From positions 124,001 to 188,000 of the forward strand of contig JAQSYI010000014.1 in the NCBI GenBank assembly GCA_029256185.1: DNA of 64,000 nt, in the 5' to 3' direction. Origin of the DNA: Paenibacillaceae bacterium. GTDB taxonomy: Bacteria; Bacillota; Bacilli; Paenibacillales; NBRC-103111. Positions 1 through 8,188 of this stretch are shown here, in pieces. Every line of letters begins with the position of its first letter. Positions within the stretch are counted from its first letter, which is position 1. The notes under the pieces were generated by a model, which searched no databases, had not been told where the DNA came from, and saw only the letters and a program-made list of their open reading frames with translations. Position numbers and translations under genes: made by a program.

Positions 1-1350
1 GTCGCATGCTACTGGAAGGCCTGGGAGATCGCCTTTGGCAACCTGCTTCAGCCAACGGAGGAGAACGGATTTGTCGCCAATTATATCGACAGCGCCTTCA
101 ATAAGTGCATCTTCATGTGGGATTCCTGCTTCATGCTGCTGTTCGCCAGATACGGCTGCCGGGCGTTCAACTTCCAGCACACCCTGGACAACTTCTACGC
201 CAAGCAGCATGACGACGGGTTCATCTGCAGGGCTATCCATGAGAGCAACGGCTATGACCGCTTCCACCGCTTCGATCCGGTGAGCACAGGACCGAATATT
301 ATGCCCTTCGCCGAATGGGAGTATTATCTCCACTTCCGGGATAAGGAGCGGCTCTCCCGCGTGTTCCCCGTGCTGGTGGCCTATCATCAATGGCTGAGGC
401 AATACCGGACATGGAGGGACGGCAGCTATTGGTCCTCCGGCTGGGGCTGCGGCATGGATAACCAGCCCCGGCTGCAGGAGGGATACCATGAGGCTTTCTC
501 CCACGGCCACCAGGTATGGGCGGATACATGCATGCAGCAGCTGTTCAGCGCCAAGCTGCTTGTCCGGACAGGCTGGGAACTGGGCAGAGCCCATGAGATC
601 CCGGATGTGGCAGAGGAAATCGAGCTTCTCACTAACTATGTAAACCAGCGGCTGTGGGATGATAAAACCGCCTTCTATTACGATCTGTGGCGCGGGGATG
701 AGCGCAACAGCACCAAATCCATCGGTGCCTACTGGTCCCTGCTGGCCGGTGCAGTCCCTGAGGAAAAGCTGAAAAGGTTCACCGCCCATCTTGAAAATCC
801 TGCTGAGTTCAAGCGCCCTCACCGGATTCCCACCTTGTCTGCGGATCACCCGGGATATGACGGGAGCTCGGGAGGTTATTGGCGGGGCGGAGTGTGGGCG
901 CCCACCAATTATATGGTGCTGAAGGGACTTGATGCGGCGGGATATGACTCATTGGCCCATGAAATTGGGTTGAACCATCTGGAGCAGGTGGTGCGGGTGT
1001 TCGAAGCAACGGGAACATTATGGGAGAACTACTCTCCTGAGCAAGCGGCCGCAGGCAGTCCGGCCAAGCCGGATTTTGTAGGCTGGTCGGGGTTGTCCCC
1101 CATAGCCGTTTTGTTGGAATTTGTATTCGGGATCAAAGCCCATGTTGCTGAGGCGCGTCTGGAATGGAGGGTACGCCTGACGGAGGAGCATGGAGTCCGT
1201 CAATTTCCGTTCGGGAAAGCGGGTATGCTGGATCTGTGGTGCGGGGAGCGCTCCTCTCCTGCGGAGAAGCCGGAGATCCGGGCATCCTCCAATATTCCGC
1301 TCAAGCTTGTCATTCAATGGGACGGCGGGGAGGAAGGGATGCAGCTGTAA
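1..1350 (+). CDS. GH63/trehalase-like glycoside hydrolase, C-terminal part (5' end outside window)
   Basis: The reading frame is open from the first base, so the gene starts upstream of the window; about 449 residues are visible. The protein looks like the catalytic (alpha/alpha)6 barrel of GH63/GH37-type hydrolases (MGH1-like domain): it has the aromatic-rich GWGCGMDNQPR stretch, a late GGYWRGGVWAPTNY motif typical of these barrels, and WENYSPE near the end. No signal peptide can be judged. Members cleave alpha-glucosides or related oligosaccharides, so an intracellular sugar-processing role is inferred, but the substrate cannot be read from the sequence. It converges on a sugar ABC operon on the other strand and is separated from it by a hairpin. 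Confidence 0.8.
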   Translation, partial: VACYWKAWEIAFGNLLQPTEENGFVANYIDSAFNKCIFMWDSCFMLLFARYGCRAFNFQHTLDNFYAKQHDDGFICRAIHESNGYDRFHRFDPVSTGPNIMPFAEWEYYLHFRDKERLSRVFPVLVAYHQWLRQYRTWRDGSYWSSGWGCGMDNQPRLQEGYHEAFSHGHQVWADTCMQQLFSAKLLVRTGWELGRAHEIPDVAEEIELLTNYVNQRLWDDKTAFYYDLWRGDERNSTKSIGAYWSLLAGAVPEEKLKRFTAHLENPAEFKRPHRIPTLSADHPGYDGSSGGYWRGGVWAPTNYMVLKGLDAAGYDSLAHEIGLNHLEQVVRVFEATGTLWENYSPEQAAAGSPAKPDFVGWSGLSPIAVLLEFVFGIKAHVAEARLEWRVRLTEEHGVRQFPFGKAGMLDLWCGERSSPAEKPEIRASSNIPLKLVIQWDGGEEGMQL

Positions 1351-1412
1351 GAGGGATACCTGCAAAGACATCCCTCTATGCCAGGCAGCGGCAGCTATGC
1401 CTCCCACAACAG

Positions 1413-1444
1413 CAAGGCCCATGCATGTGACTGCATGGGCCTTG
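1413..1444. terminator. Hairpin between convergent genes
   Basis: A 13-bp perfect stem (CAAGGCCCATGCA and its complement) with a 6-nt loop lies between the stops of the hydrolase and of the converging permease gene. Neither side has a good T-run, so it may stop transcription from both directions only weakly. Confidence 0.6.
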
Positions 1445-1467
1445 TAGCTGCTTGCGGATCTGACCTC

Positions 1468-2295
1468 CTATCCCTTCAAGCCCGTGTTGGCAAGTCCTTC
1501 AACGAAGAAGCGCTGGAATACCGCAACCAGGACAATCAGAGGCAGCAGCGCACAGGTGGAGGCTGCCAGCAGCCGGGGATAATCCGTCGAATATTCCCCC
1601 ACGAAGGTGGTGAGGCCCAGCGTCAGTGTGTACAGCGATTGATCCCGCAGGTAAATCAGCGGCCCCTCATATTCGTTCCAATGTGAGGTGAACGTCAGGA
1701 TCAGGAGGGTAATCAGCGCAGGCTTGGTAAGCGGCAGGCAGATTTGCCAGAACATCCGGAAGAAGCCTGCCCCGTCCACCTTGGCCGCCTCCAACAGCTC
1801 ATTGGGGATCGACGTGAAAAATTGCCGCATAAGAAACGTGCCGAATACCGTGAAGATTCCCGGCATAATCACAGCCAGATGGGTGTTGATAATCCCCATG
1901 TAATCGAACAGGATAAACCGTGGAACCAGCAGCACCTGTCCAGGAATGATGATTGTAGCCAGGTAAAGCAGGAACAGCGTGTCTCTGCCCTTGAAATTCA
2001 GCTTGGCAAACGCGAAGCCGGCCATGGCGCTGGTCAAGAGCGATCCGGCAACGGTGCTCGCGGTGATCTTGATTGTGTTCCAATAGTACAAGTCGAAGCG
2101 GTGTCCCTTGGACCAGACCTCGGCATAATTGGCGAAGTCCCATGTCCCGGGAATCCATTCGATGGGGTAGTTGAAGATATCTCCCGCCAGCTTCAGGGAG
2201 GAGGACACCATCCATACAAAAGGCAGAATCATCACAACCGCAGCCATTCCCATCAGAGCGGTTACCGCGCTTTTTTTCCAGACTAACTGTGTCAT
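1468..2295 (-). CDS. Carbohydrate ABC transporter permease, MalG type
   Basis: 275-residue inner-membrane permease of the binding-protein-dependent transport family (BPD_transp_1). It has six predicted hydrophobic segments and the cytoplasmic EAA loop (EAAKVDGAGFFRMFWQICLP) that docks the ATPase. I chose the ATG preceded by a GGGGGG ribosome site; a longer frame would run into the upstream gene. It sits 16 bp after the MalF-type partner and is the last gene of a sensor kinase, response regulator, binding protein, permease, permease run. No ATPase gene is nearby; in Bacillus relatives such importers share an MsmX-type ATPase, so the same is inferred here. The transported sugar is unknown. Confidence 0.9.
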   Translation of the reverse strand: MTQLVWKKSAVTALMGMAAVVMILPFVWMVSSSLKLAGDIFNYPIEWIPGTWDFANYAEVWSKGHRFDLYYWNTIKITASTVAGSLLTSAMAGFAFAKLNFKGRDTLFLLYLATIIIPGQVLLVPRFILFDYMGIINTHLAVIMPGIFTVFGTFLMRQFFTSIPNELLEAAKVDGAGFFRMFWQICLPLTKPALITLLILTFTSHWNEYEGPLIYLRDQSLYTLTLGLTTFVGEYSTDYPRLLAASTCALLPLIVLVAVFQRFFVEGLANTGLKG

Positions 2296-2311
2296 TGCGG
2301 GCCCCCCTGTG

Positions 2312-3211
2312 CTAAAAGTTTTGCTGCCATCGTTTTTCCACCTTCCATTGAATGACCGTAACTGCAAAAATGATCAGGAACAGCAGCCACGACAATGCGG
2401 CGGCATAGCCCATCCGGTAATGCTGAAAGGCCTCCATATAGATATGGTACGAGATGACCATTGTGGAATTGATCGGTCCGCCCTTGGTCATCACGCTGAC
2501 GAGGGCAAACACCTGAAAGCTGTTGATCATGAGCATCACCGCAAGCAGGAAGGTGGTAGGCTGCAGCATCGGTACAGTAATGCGGATCAATTGCTTCCAT
2601 TTGCTTGCTCCGTCAATCTCCGACGCTTCGTACAGATCCCTGGGAATCCCCTGCAGTCCGGCCAGATAAAGCACCATGGTATAGCCTGTGGACGACCAGA
2701 TCTTGATGATCATAATCGAGAGGAGCGCCCACTGGGGACTGGCCAGCCAACCGGGGGGATTGGCCATTCCCAGGCTGTGCAGGAACCCGTTGATCGGTCC
2801 CTCCGACGCATTGTACATAATGCTCCATACCACCGCCACCACGGCCAGACTGCACACATAGGGCAGGAAAAACATGGTGCGCAGGGCTCCCTTGGCATAC
2901 ACGGAGCGGTTCAGCACAATGGCAATCAACAGCCCGGCAATCATGGACAGCGGAACCGTCACCACCGCATAAACCAAATTATTGCGCAGCGCACCCGGCA
3001 AAGCTTCATCGCTAAACATTCTTACAATATTATCCAATCCCGCAAACGCAAATCCGCTTAATCCCTTGAGATAGTCCCAATCCATAAAGACCAGCACCAG
3101 ACTAAAGGCCAGCGGCACTGCCACAAACAGCAGAACTCCGAGAAAATTCGGCAAGATAAACAGATAGCCGGCGATTTGTTCCCGCAGACGCTTATTTGCC
3201 CATCCATTCAT
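2312..3211 (-). CDS. Carbohydrate ABC transporter permease, MalF type
   Basis: 299-residue membrane permease, partner of the MalG-type protein that follows 16 bp later. It starts with a short basic cytoplasmic end, then GYLFILPNFLGVLLF as the first helix, and carries an EAA loop (EASEIDGASKWKQLIRITVP). Start choice: AAAGGGTG sits 6 nt before this ATG; a GTG 9 bp and an ATG 6 bp further upstream are possible alternatives. It follows the binding-protein gene by about 60 bp, so the three transport genes very likely form one transcript. Substrate unknown; neighbouring hydrolases suggest an oligosaccharide. Confidence 0.9.
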   Translation of the reverse strand: MNGWANKRLREQIAGYLFILPNFLGVLLFVAVPLAFSLVLVFMDWDYLKGLSGFAFAGLDNIVRMFSDEALPGALRNNLVYAVVTVPLSMIAGLLIAIVLNRSVYAKGALRTMFFLPYVCSLAVVAVVWSIMYNASEGPINGFLHSLGMANPPGWLASPQWALLSIMIIKIWSSTGYTMVLYLAGLQGIPRDLYEASEIDGASKWKQLIRITVPMLQPTTFLLAVMLMINSFQVFALVSVMTKGGPINSTMVISYHIYMEAFQHYRMGYAAALSWLLFLIIFAVTVIQWKVEKRWQQNF

Positions 3212-3270
3212 GTCCATCACCCTTTAAGTTCAGCGAAGCCGGAGGCGCCTTCAGCAGCCTGCCTGTCCGC

Positions 3271-4620
3271 CTATTTCACCTCTGCTATCGCCTTGTCCGC
3301 CTTGCTCTTCAACTGCTGCATCGTCTGATCCAGCGTCTGCACGCCCATCACATACCGCTCCGTCTCATCCAGCAGAACCTTGCTCAGATCCGAATAGGCT
3401 TCCGTACGAAGCTGCTTGGGGAAGGAATATTCCTTCTTCAGCACCTCTGCAAGCGATGGCTTGTCAATCTGTGCGCCGTATTCGCCGACGAACAGCTCCA
3501 CCACCTTGTCGATGTCCGCGTTCTTGTTGCTGGGCAGCCGTCCGCCCGGAATCATGTCCTCATTGCCCTTCGTGAGATACCAGGCGATAAATTGCATGGC
3601 CTCTTTTTTGTACTTGCTGTTTTTGTTAATGGACATGAAATCGTTGAACCCGGCATAATTGATATTGCCTCCCGGCACAGCCTGGGGATTCGGTGCGAAC
3701 AGAACCTTGAAGTCCCGCGGGAAATCAGCTGTGTTCTTCAGGTCGCGGATATTATGGGTTCCCCCCATCACCATAGCCGCTTTATTGCTCAGCAGCTCGT
3801 TTTGGGGCAGCAGCTTGCTTGCGATTACCTCCGGCCAGGGAACCATGGATTTCCCGTCGGTCAGCTGCTTCTGCAGTTCAAGTCCCCGGCGCAGGGAGGC
3901 GCTGTCGAAATTGGAGGTACCGTCCTCCTTGTAATAGGAATCCACGGGCTTGGAGCCCAGTAGGGAGAAGCGGGCAAGATTATCCGAGGTCACTCCCATG
4001 AATACGCCCTTGCGCTGCGGCGTGGTCAGCTTGGCCGCGGTGTCGGCGAACTCCTCCAGCGTCCAGTCCTTGGGCAGCGTCAGTCCGGCTTCCTTAAGCG
4101 CATTTTCGTTGAACAGCACCGCGGTCAGGAGGCGGATCGCCGGCAAATACATGATTTGCCCCTTCACTTCAATGATGTTGTCCTTGCCGATAACCGTGTC
4201 TACGTCGAATTTCGCTTGGGCAATCAGCTCACCCAGCGGCTCCGCCATCCCGGCGTTGAGCCTGCGGTTCAGATGGGTTTCGCCGTAGCTCACGAAGATA
4301 TCGGGAGCGTCGTTCTTGCTGATCAGCGCCGTGTCCAGCTTGGTGTTGCCTGGTTCGTCATTGACGTAGCGGTAATATTCCACCTGAATATTCGGGTTTT
4401 GCGCGTTCCAGGCATCCACCACCTTCTGCGGCCCGTTCTCCGGCGGAATGGCTCCCCAATACTTCAATTTGACCGTTTCTCCTGCCGGCGCGGTACTCGA
4501 CGTTCCTTCCGCAGATGCTGCCGGTCCGGTCTGGCTGCCTCCGTTGCCCGAGCATCCTGACGCAATCAGCGCAACCGCCGCTGCGACGACTGTAAGGCGC
4601 TTCCATTTTGCCAATGCCAT
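3271..4620 (-). CDS. Extracellular sugar-binding lipoprotein of ABC transporter (family 1)
   Basis: 449-residue solute-binding protein. The first 23 residues form a lipoprotein signal (basic start, hydrophobic core, lipobox IASGC with C23 as lipid anchor), followed by a low-complexity linker and a MalE/family-1 fold beginning at LKYWGAIPPENGP. The start is fixed by GGAGGGT six nt upstream; the frame is open further back without a ribosome site. It captures a sugar outside the membrane and hands it to the two permeases encoded just downstream. The response regulator gene ends 100 bp upstream, so this gene may have its own regulated promoter in that gap. A second protein in the window, encoded at 35407-36771, shares the opening LK.WGG.PPE.GPQ.VV and is a clear paralogue. 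Confidence 0.92.
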   Translation of the reverse strand: MALAKWKRLTVVAAAVALIASGCSGNGGSQTGPAASAEGTSSTAPAGETVKLKYWGAIPPENGPQKVVDAWNAQNPNIQVEYYRYVNDEPGNTKLDTALISKNDAPDIFVSYGETHLNRRLNAGMAEPLGELIAQAKFDVDTVIGKDNIIEVKGQIMYLPAIRLLTAVLFNENALKEAGLTLPKDWTLEEFADTAAKLTTPQRKGVFMGVTSDNLARFSLLGSKPVDSYYKEDGTSNFDSASLRRGLELQKQLTDGKSMVPWPEVIASKLLPQNELLSNKAAMVMGGTHNIRDLKNTADFPRDFKVLFAPNPQAVPGGNINYAGFNDFMSINKNSKYKKEAMQFIAWYLTKGNEDMIPGGRLPSNKNADIDKVVELFVGEYGAQIDKPSLAEVLKKEYSFPKQLRTEAYSDLSKVLLDETERYVMGVQTLDQTMQQLKSKADKAIAEVK

Positions 4621-4720
4621 GATGTTACCCTCCAATGTAGTTAATTTTGTCGCGGGGACTGATACGATCATACAGGTTCCGGCAGGGGCTTGGAACGGTG
4701 CAATTTTGGAACAATCCGGC

Positions 4721-6322
4721 TCATTTTTCGCTTCCGGAGCGCCGCCTGCGGTACTCCTGGGGGTGAATCCCTTCTATTTTTTTGAACAGCTTGGCAAAAT
4801 AGTTCGCATCCGTATAGCCGATGGCCTCGGCCACCTCGTAAATTTTCATCCCGGGCTCCAGCAGCAGCCCTCTTGCTTTGGCCATTCTCAACCGGATGAT
4901 CATATCCATCACAGACTCCCCGGTTTCTTTTTTGAACAGTGTGCTTAAATAAGCCTCATTAAACCCCGACTCCCGGGCCAGATCCGAGACCTTAAGCGCC
5001 GTATCGAACTTCTCCCGGATAATCCGGATCACCTCCCGGATTTCCGGCCTATAGCGGTGCCTGCCTTGCTCCCGCAAATAATCGGTGAACAGGGATAGCC
5101 AGCCTTCAATCCATTCGTGCAGCTCATCCAACGTCTCGGCCGAGCGGACGGCGTGATACGGATACAGATCCCGGTAACGGGGGATGGAGTAGATGTCTCC
5201 TTCAGACTCGGGCAGCAAGCCGGACAGGTGGTGGATGAGCTGGATCACGCTCTCCTTGATCCGTTCGGGATGCCGGCACCGCTTGCTGCGCAGCTCGTCC
5301 ACCCAACCACCCAGCGCCTTCAGCACTTCCTCCAGATTCCGCTCGTCCACAAGCCGCTTCCATTGCTCATGGGGGATGCTGAGCCGTCCAGCCTCCTCTT
5401 TCTCCCAGCAGCTGACTTGCTCGTAGGAGAATACACGGCCCGGACCATCGAAGAAAGCCAGCTCCAGCGCAAGCTGCGCCTGCTCATAGGCATGGCGGAT
5501 CAGCCGTTCGTCTTGGCAGGGAGCGGATACGCCCAGGCACAGGTCCAGCCGCAGGTATTGCTTCACACTCTCACTCATCTCCAGCAGCAGCCGGTTCGGC
5601 TGGAAGGCGCTGAACAGGGCGAAGCAGCCGTTCTCCAGCTCAATCAATTCACCGGATGACTGCTTCTTCAGAATTTCCTGCAGGATGTTCAACACCGTAT
5701 ACGCCAGCAGCTGCTCACTGTTGTACTTGTTCTCCTCCAGCACTCTCTCATAGTGGCTGATCCGGATCAGAGCCACATGGAACGGTCCGGCGCCCAGATA
5801 GCCGAAGGAGGAGAGGCATTCCCTGATCTCTGCCGGCGAGCAGCTTTTGGTCAGCACATCGCGGAAGCTCTTCTCCCGGGCTGCGCGGCTGTAGGTGCGG
5901 ATCTCCCGCTTCAGTTCCTGCTCGCGGCGCTGCTGCGATCTCTCCTGAACGATCTTTTCCTTAAGGTCGGATAGCTTGCGCTCCAGCTCCAGCGGCTCCA
6001 TGGTCAGCTTAAGCAAATAATCGGCGGCGCCCAGCTGAAGCGCCCGGCGGACGTACCGGAACTCCTCATGGTTGGTCAGCATGATGATCTTGGTCCGGGG
6101 ACGCTCTGCGGTTACTGCCTCCAGCAGTGCAAGGCCGTCCATCTCCGGCATCTGGATATCCGTAAGCAGGATGTCGCAGCCCTCGCTCTCCACCAGCTCC
6201 AACGCTTCTCTGCCGTTCCCCGCCTCACCCACCAGCTCCAGGCCCAGCCGTTCCCAGGGAATGAAGGTCTTCAGCCCAACCCGCACCAATATCTCATCAT
6301 CGACAATAATCACTTTATACAT
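4721..6322 (-). CDS. YesN-like response regulator with AraC-type DNA-binding domain
   Basis: 533 residues. An N-terminal receiver domain (DD at 8-9, phospho-acceptor D55 in LLTDIQMPEMDG, conserved K near 105) is followed by a long middle region and a C-terminal pair of AraC helix-turn-helix motifs (SDLARESGFNEAYLSTLFKK and a second one ending in YFAKLFKK). The ATG lies inside the last codons of the sensor kinase gene, an 8-bp overlap (ATGTATAA), with GGGGAG upstream; an in-frame extension into the kinase gene is not needed. It is the cognate partner of that kinase and is expected to switch on the binding-protein and permease genes downstream when the sugar is sensed. The inducer is unknown. 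Confidence 0.93.
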   Translation of the reverse strand: MYKVIIVDDEILVRVGLKTFIPWERLGLELVGEAGNGREALELVESEGCDILLTDIQMPEMDGLALLEAVTAERPRTKIIMLTNHEEFRYVRRALQLGAADYLLKLTMEPLELERKLSDLKEKIVQERSQQRREQELKREIRTYSRAAREKSFRDVLTKSCSPAEIRECLSSFGYLGAGPFHVALIRISHYERVLEENKYNSEQLLAYTVLNILQEILKKQSSGELIELENGCFALFSAFQPNRLLLEMSESVKQYLRLDLCLGVSAPCQDERLIRHAYEQAQLALELAFFDGPGRVFSYEQVSCWEKEEAGRLSIPHEQWKRLVDERNLEEVLKALGGWVDELRSKRCRHPERIKESVIQLIHHLSGLLPESEGDIYSIPRYRDLYPYHAVRSAETLDELHEWIEGWLSLFTDYLREQGRHRYRPEIREVIRIIREKFDTALKVSDLARESGFNEAYLSTLFKKETGESVMDMIIRLRMAKARGLLLEPGMKIYEVAEAIGYTDANYFAKLFKKIEGIHPQEYRRRRSGSEK

Positions 6323-8093
6323 GGGTATTCTCCCCTTCACGAAGCGGAATGCGGATACGGACTGCGGCGCCGCCTCCATCGCCCGGCTCCAGTGTCAATC
6401 CGTATTGCGGACCGAAATACAAGTGGATGCGTTCCTGCAGATTACGGAGGCCTACCCCGCTGCCGGGCTTGCCGTTCCATTCCTCCCCGTCCCCTTCTTC
6501 CTCTCCGTCTCCGGCCCCGGGACTGTCTGCAAGCGGAAGCTGCTCCTTCACTCCCTTGCCGTCATCCTCTACCGTGACCAGCAGAAGTCCGCCTTCGGCC
6601 TGCGCTGCGATCCGGATGGACAGAGGCTCCGGGAAGCGCCCCCCATGAACAATGCAATTCTCCGCCAGGGGCTGAAGCGTGAATTTGTTGATGCCCGCCG
6701 CAAGCAGCGGCTCCGGCACATGGATGTCCAGCCGGATGCTGTGGTTGAAGCGGATGTTCTGCAATTCCACATAATAACCGACAAACTCCAGCTCCTCCCG
6801 GAGAGAAACAATCTCGCGGTCATGACGCATGGATGCGGACAGCAGCTTGCCCAGAGAGTTGATCATCCGGCTTACATGCTCGGCTCCCGACAAGCGGGCG
6901 GACCACTTGATGGAATTCAGCGTATTGAACAGGAAATGGGGCTTGATCTGGGACTGCAGCGCCTGGAACCGCGCTTCCTCCTTGCGCTTCTGCTCCTCGG
7001 ACAGATTGAGGATCATCTGCTGGAGATTGGCGACCATCTTCAGGAAATGGGCATAAAGCAGCTTCATCTCGTAAGCGCCTTCAATCTTGACGGTATGAAA
7101 ATCCCCCATGCCTACCTTGGTCATGGCTCTCACCAGCTGCTTGACGGGACGGATAATCCGCAGCACCAGGAACACAAACAGCAGGATAAGGAGAATAAAG
7201 GTCAGGAACAGCCAGATCATGGAGCGGTTGCGCAGCTGCTCCAGTTGGCCGGTGAACTGGCCTTTGGAGGATACATGAATCAGGTCCCAGCCGAGGGAAT
7301 CGAGCATGCTTCCATTCTTCAAATATCCCGCCGCGGCTGTCCCCTCTGCCTGAACATACAGCTTGTCGTACAGCTGCGGATTGCCCGAGAGCAGCTTCCC
7401 GTCTTGAAGCAGCAGCCTCTCGATCCCGTCCCCCGCCGACCTCTCCCCCTTCATCCGTCCCGATTGCAGGTCCAGAGGGTAAGCGACAATGACCGTTCCG
7501 TAGCTGCGGGCCAGCTGCTCCCGGGAATCCTTGACCAGCACCAGCATCTCCTCGTCCGGGTCCAATCCGTTCAAATCCAGTTGTCCTGCACGCGCAAGCA
7601 GCCACATGGGGTAGCCTTCGCGGACAAGGGGATCTTCGCGCCAGCCGAAGCCCGTGATTTTGGCATGGGTCTTGGCGGTATCATTCACCTTCCAATTGGT
7701 ATACAGGTATCCCCGCGTATCGATCAAATAAATCACCGCGCGGCCGTCAAGCATGAAGGTGGCCGTATAGTTCAACCTGCTGTCCACCACCTTGTACTTT
7801 TGCAGCGCGTCGTAGTCGGTCATCCACAGGCTGTCCGTTTTGAGAAACTGGAGCACCTCCGGATCATTGGAGATCAGATTGGCTGCGTGCAGCATGCGTT
7901 CGGCCGTCTCGTTCATTGCCCCGGCTTCATTATGCAGCAGCTGCAGGTTGGCGCGGCTGACCTCCTCAATGAGCAGCTTCTGCGAGGACGTATAATAAAA
8001 ATAGAAGATGACCGTTACCGGAACGGCAATACAAATAAAAAAAGCGGCCAGAAACTGACCGCGGATGCTTTTGACCGGCCATTCGAGCCTCAT
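6315..8093 (-). CDS. YesM-like membrane sensor histidine kinase
   Basis: 592 residues: a transmembrane helix near residues 12-34, a large extracellular sensor region, a second helix near 292-314, a HAMP linker, a His_kinase domain with phospho-acceptor H386 in KPHFLFNTLNS, and a C-terminal ATPase (N-box NCIVHG, G1 box EDDGKG, G2 box GVGLRNLQERI). Between the G1 and G2 boxes an acidic Gly/Glu/Asp-rich insert of about 25 residues enlarges the ATP lid, which is short in most relatives. The ATG follows AAGGGGGA. It overlaps the response regulator gene by 8 bp and heads the module. It probably senses the extracellular sugar, directly or through the binding protein. Confidence 0.93.
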   Translation of the reverse strand: MRLEWPVKSIRGQFLAAFFICIAVPVTVIFYFYYTSSQKLLIEEVSRANLQLLHNEAGAMNETAERMLHAANLISNDPEVLQFLKTDSLWMTDYDALQKYKVVDSRLNYTATFMLDGRAVIYLIDTRGYLYTNWKVNDTAKTHAKITGFGWREDPLVREGYPMWLLARAGQLDLNGLDPDEEMLVLVKDSREQLARSYGTVIVAYPLDLQSGRMKGERSAGDGIERLLLQDGKLLSGNPQLYDKLYVQAEGTAAAGYLKNGSMLDSLGWDLIHVSSKGQFTGQLEQLRNRSMIWLFLTFILLILLFVFLVLRIIRPVKQLVRAMTKVGMGDFHTVKIEGAYEMKLLYAHFLKMVANLQQMILNLSEEQKRKEEARFQALQSQIKPHFLFNTLNSIKWSARLSGAEHVSRMINSLGKLLSASMRHDREIVSLREELEFVGYYVELQNIRFNHSIRLDIHVPEPLLAAGINKFTLQPLAENCIVHGGRFPEPLSIRIAAQAEGGLLLVTVEDDGKGVKEQLPLADSPGAGDGEEEGDGEEWNGKPGSGVGLRNLQERIHLYFGPQYGLTLEPGDGGGAAVRIRIPLREGENTHV

Positions 8094-8188
8094 CCGGCAT
8101 TCCCCCTTGTCATGCTTTTATTATACTGAACCGCCCGAAGCCGCAATAGGGCTGATCTTTAGAAAATAAGGGGGAAATCTTGGATGTC

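Noticed and set aside
6072..8129. 685-codon plus-strand frame opposite the first sensor kinase gene
   Set aside because: It is antisense to a kinase with all motifs intact; the composition is that of a shadow frame and has no recognisable domain.
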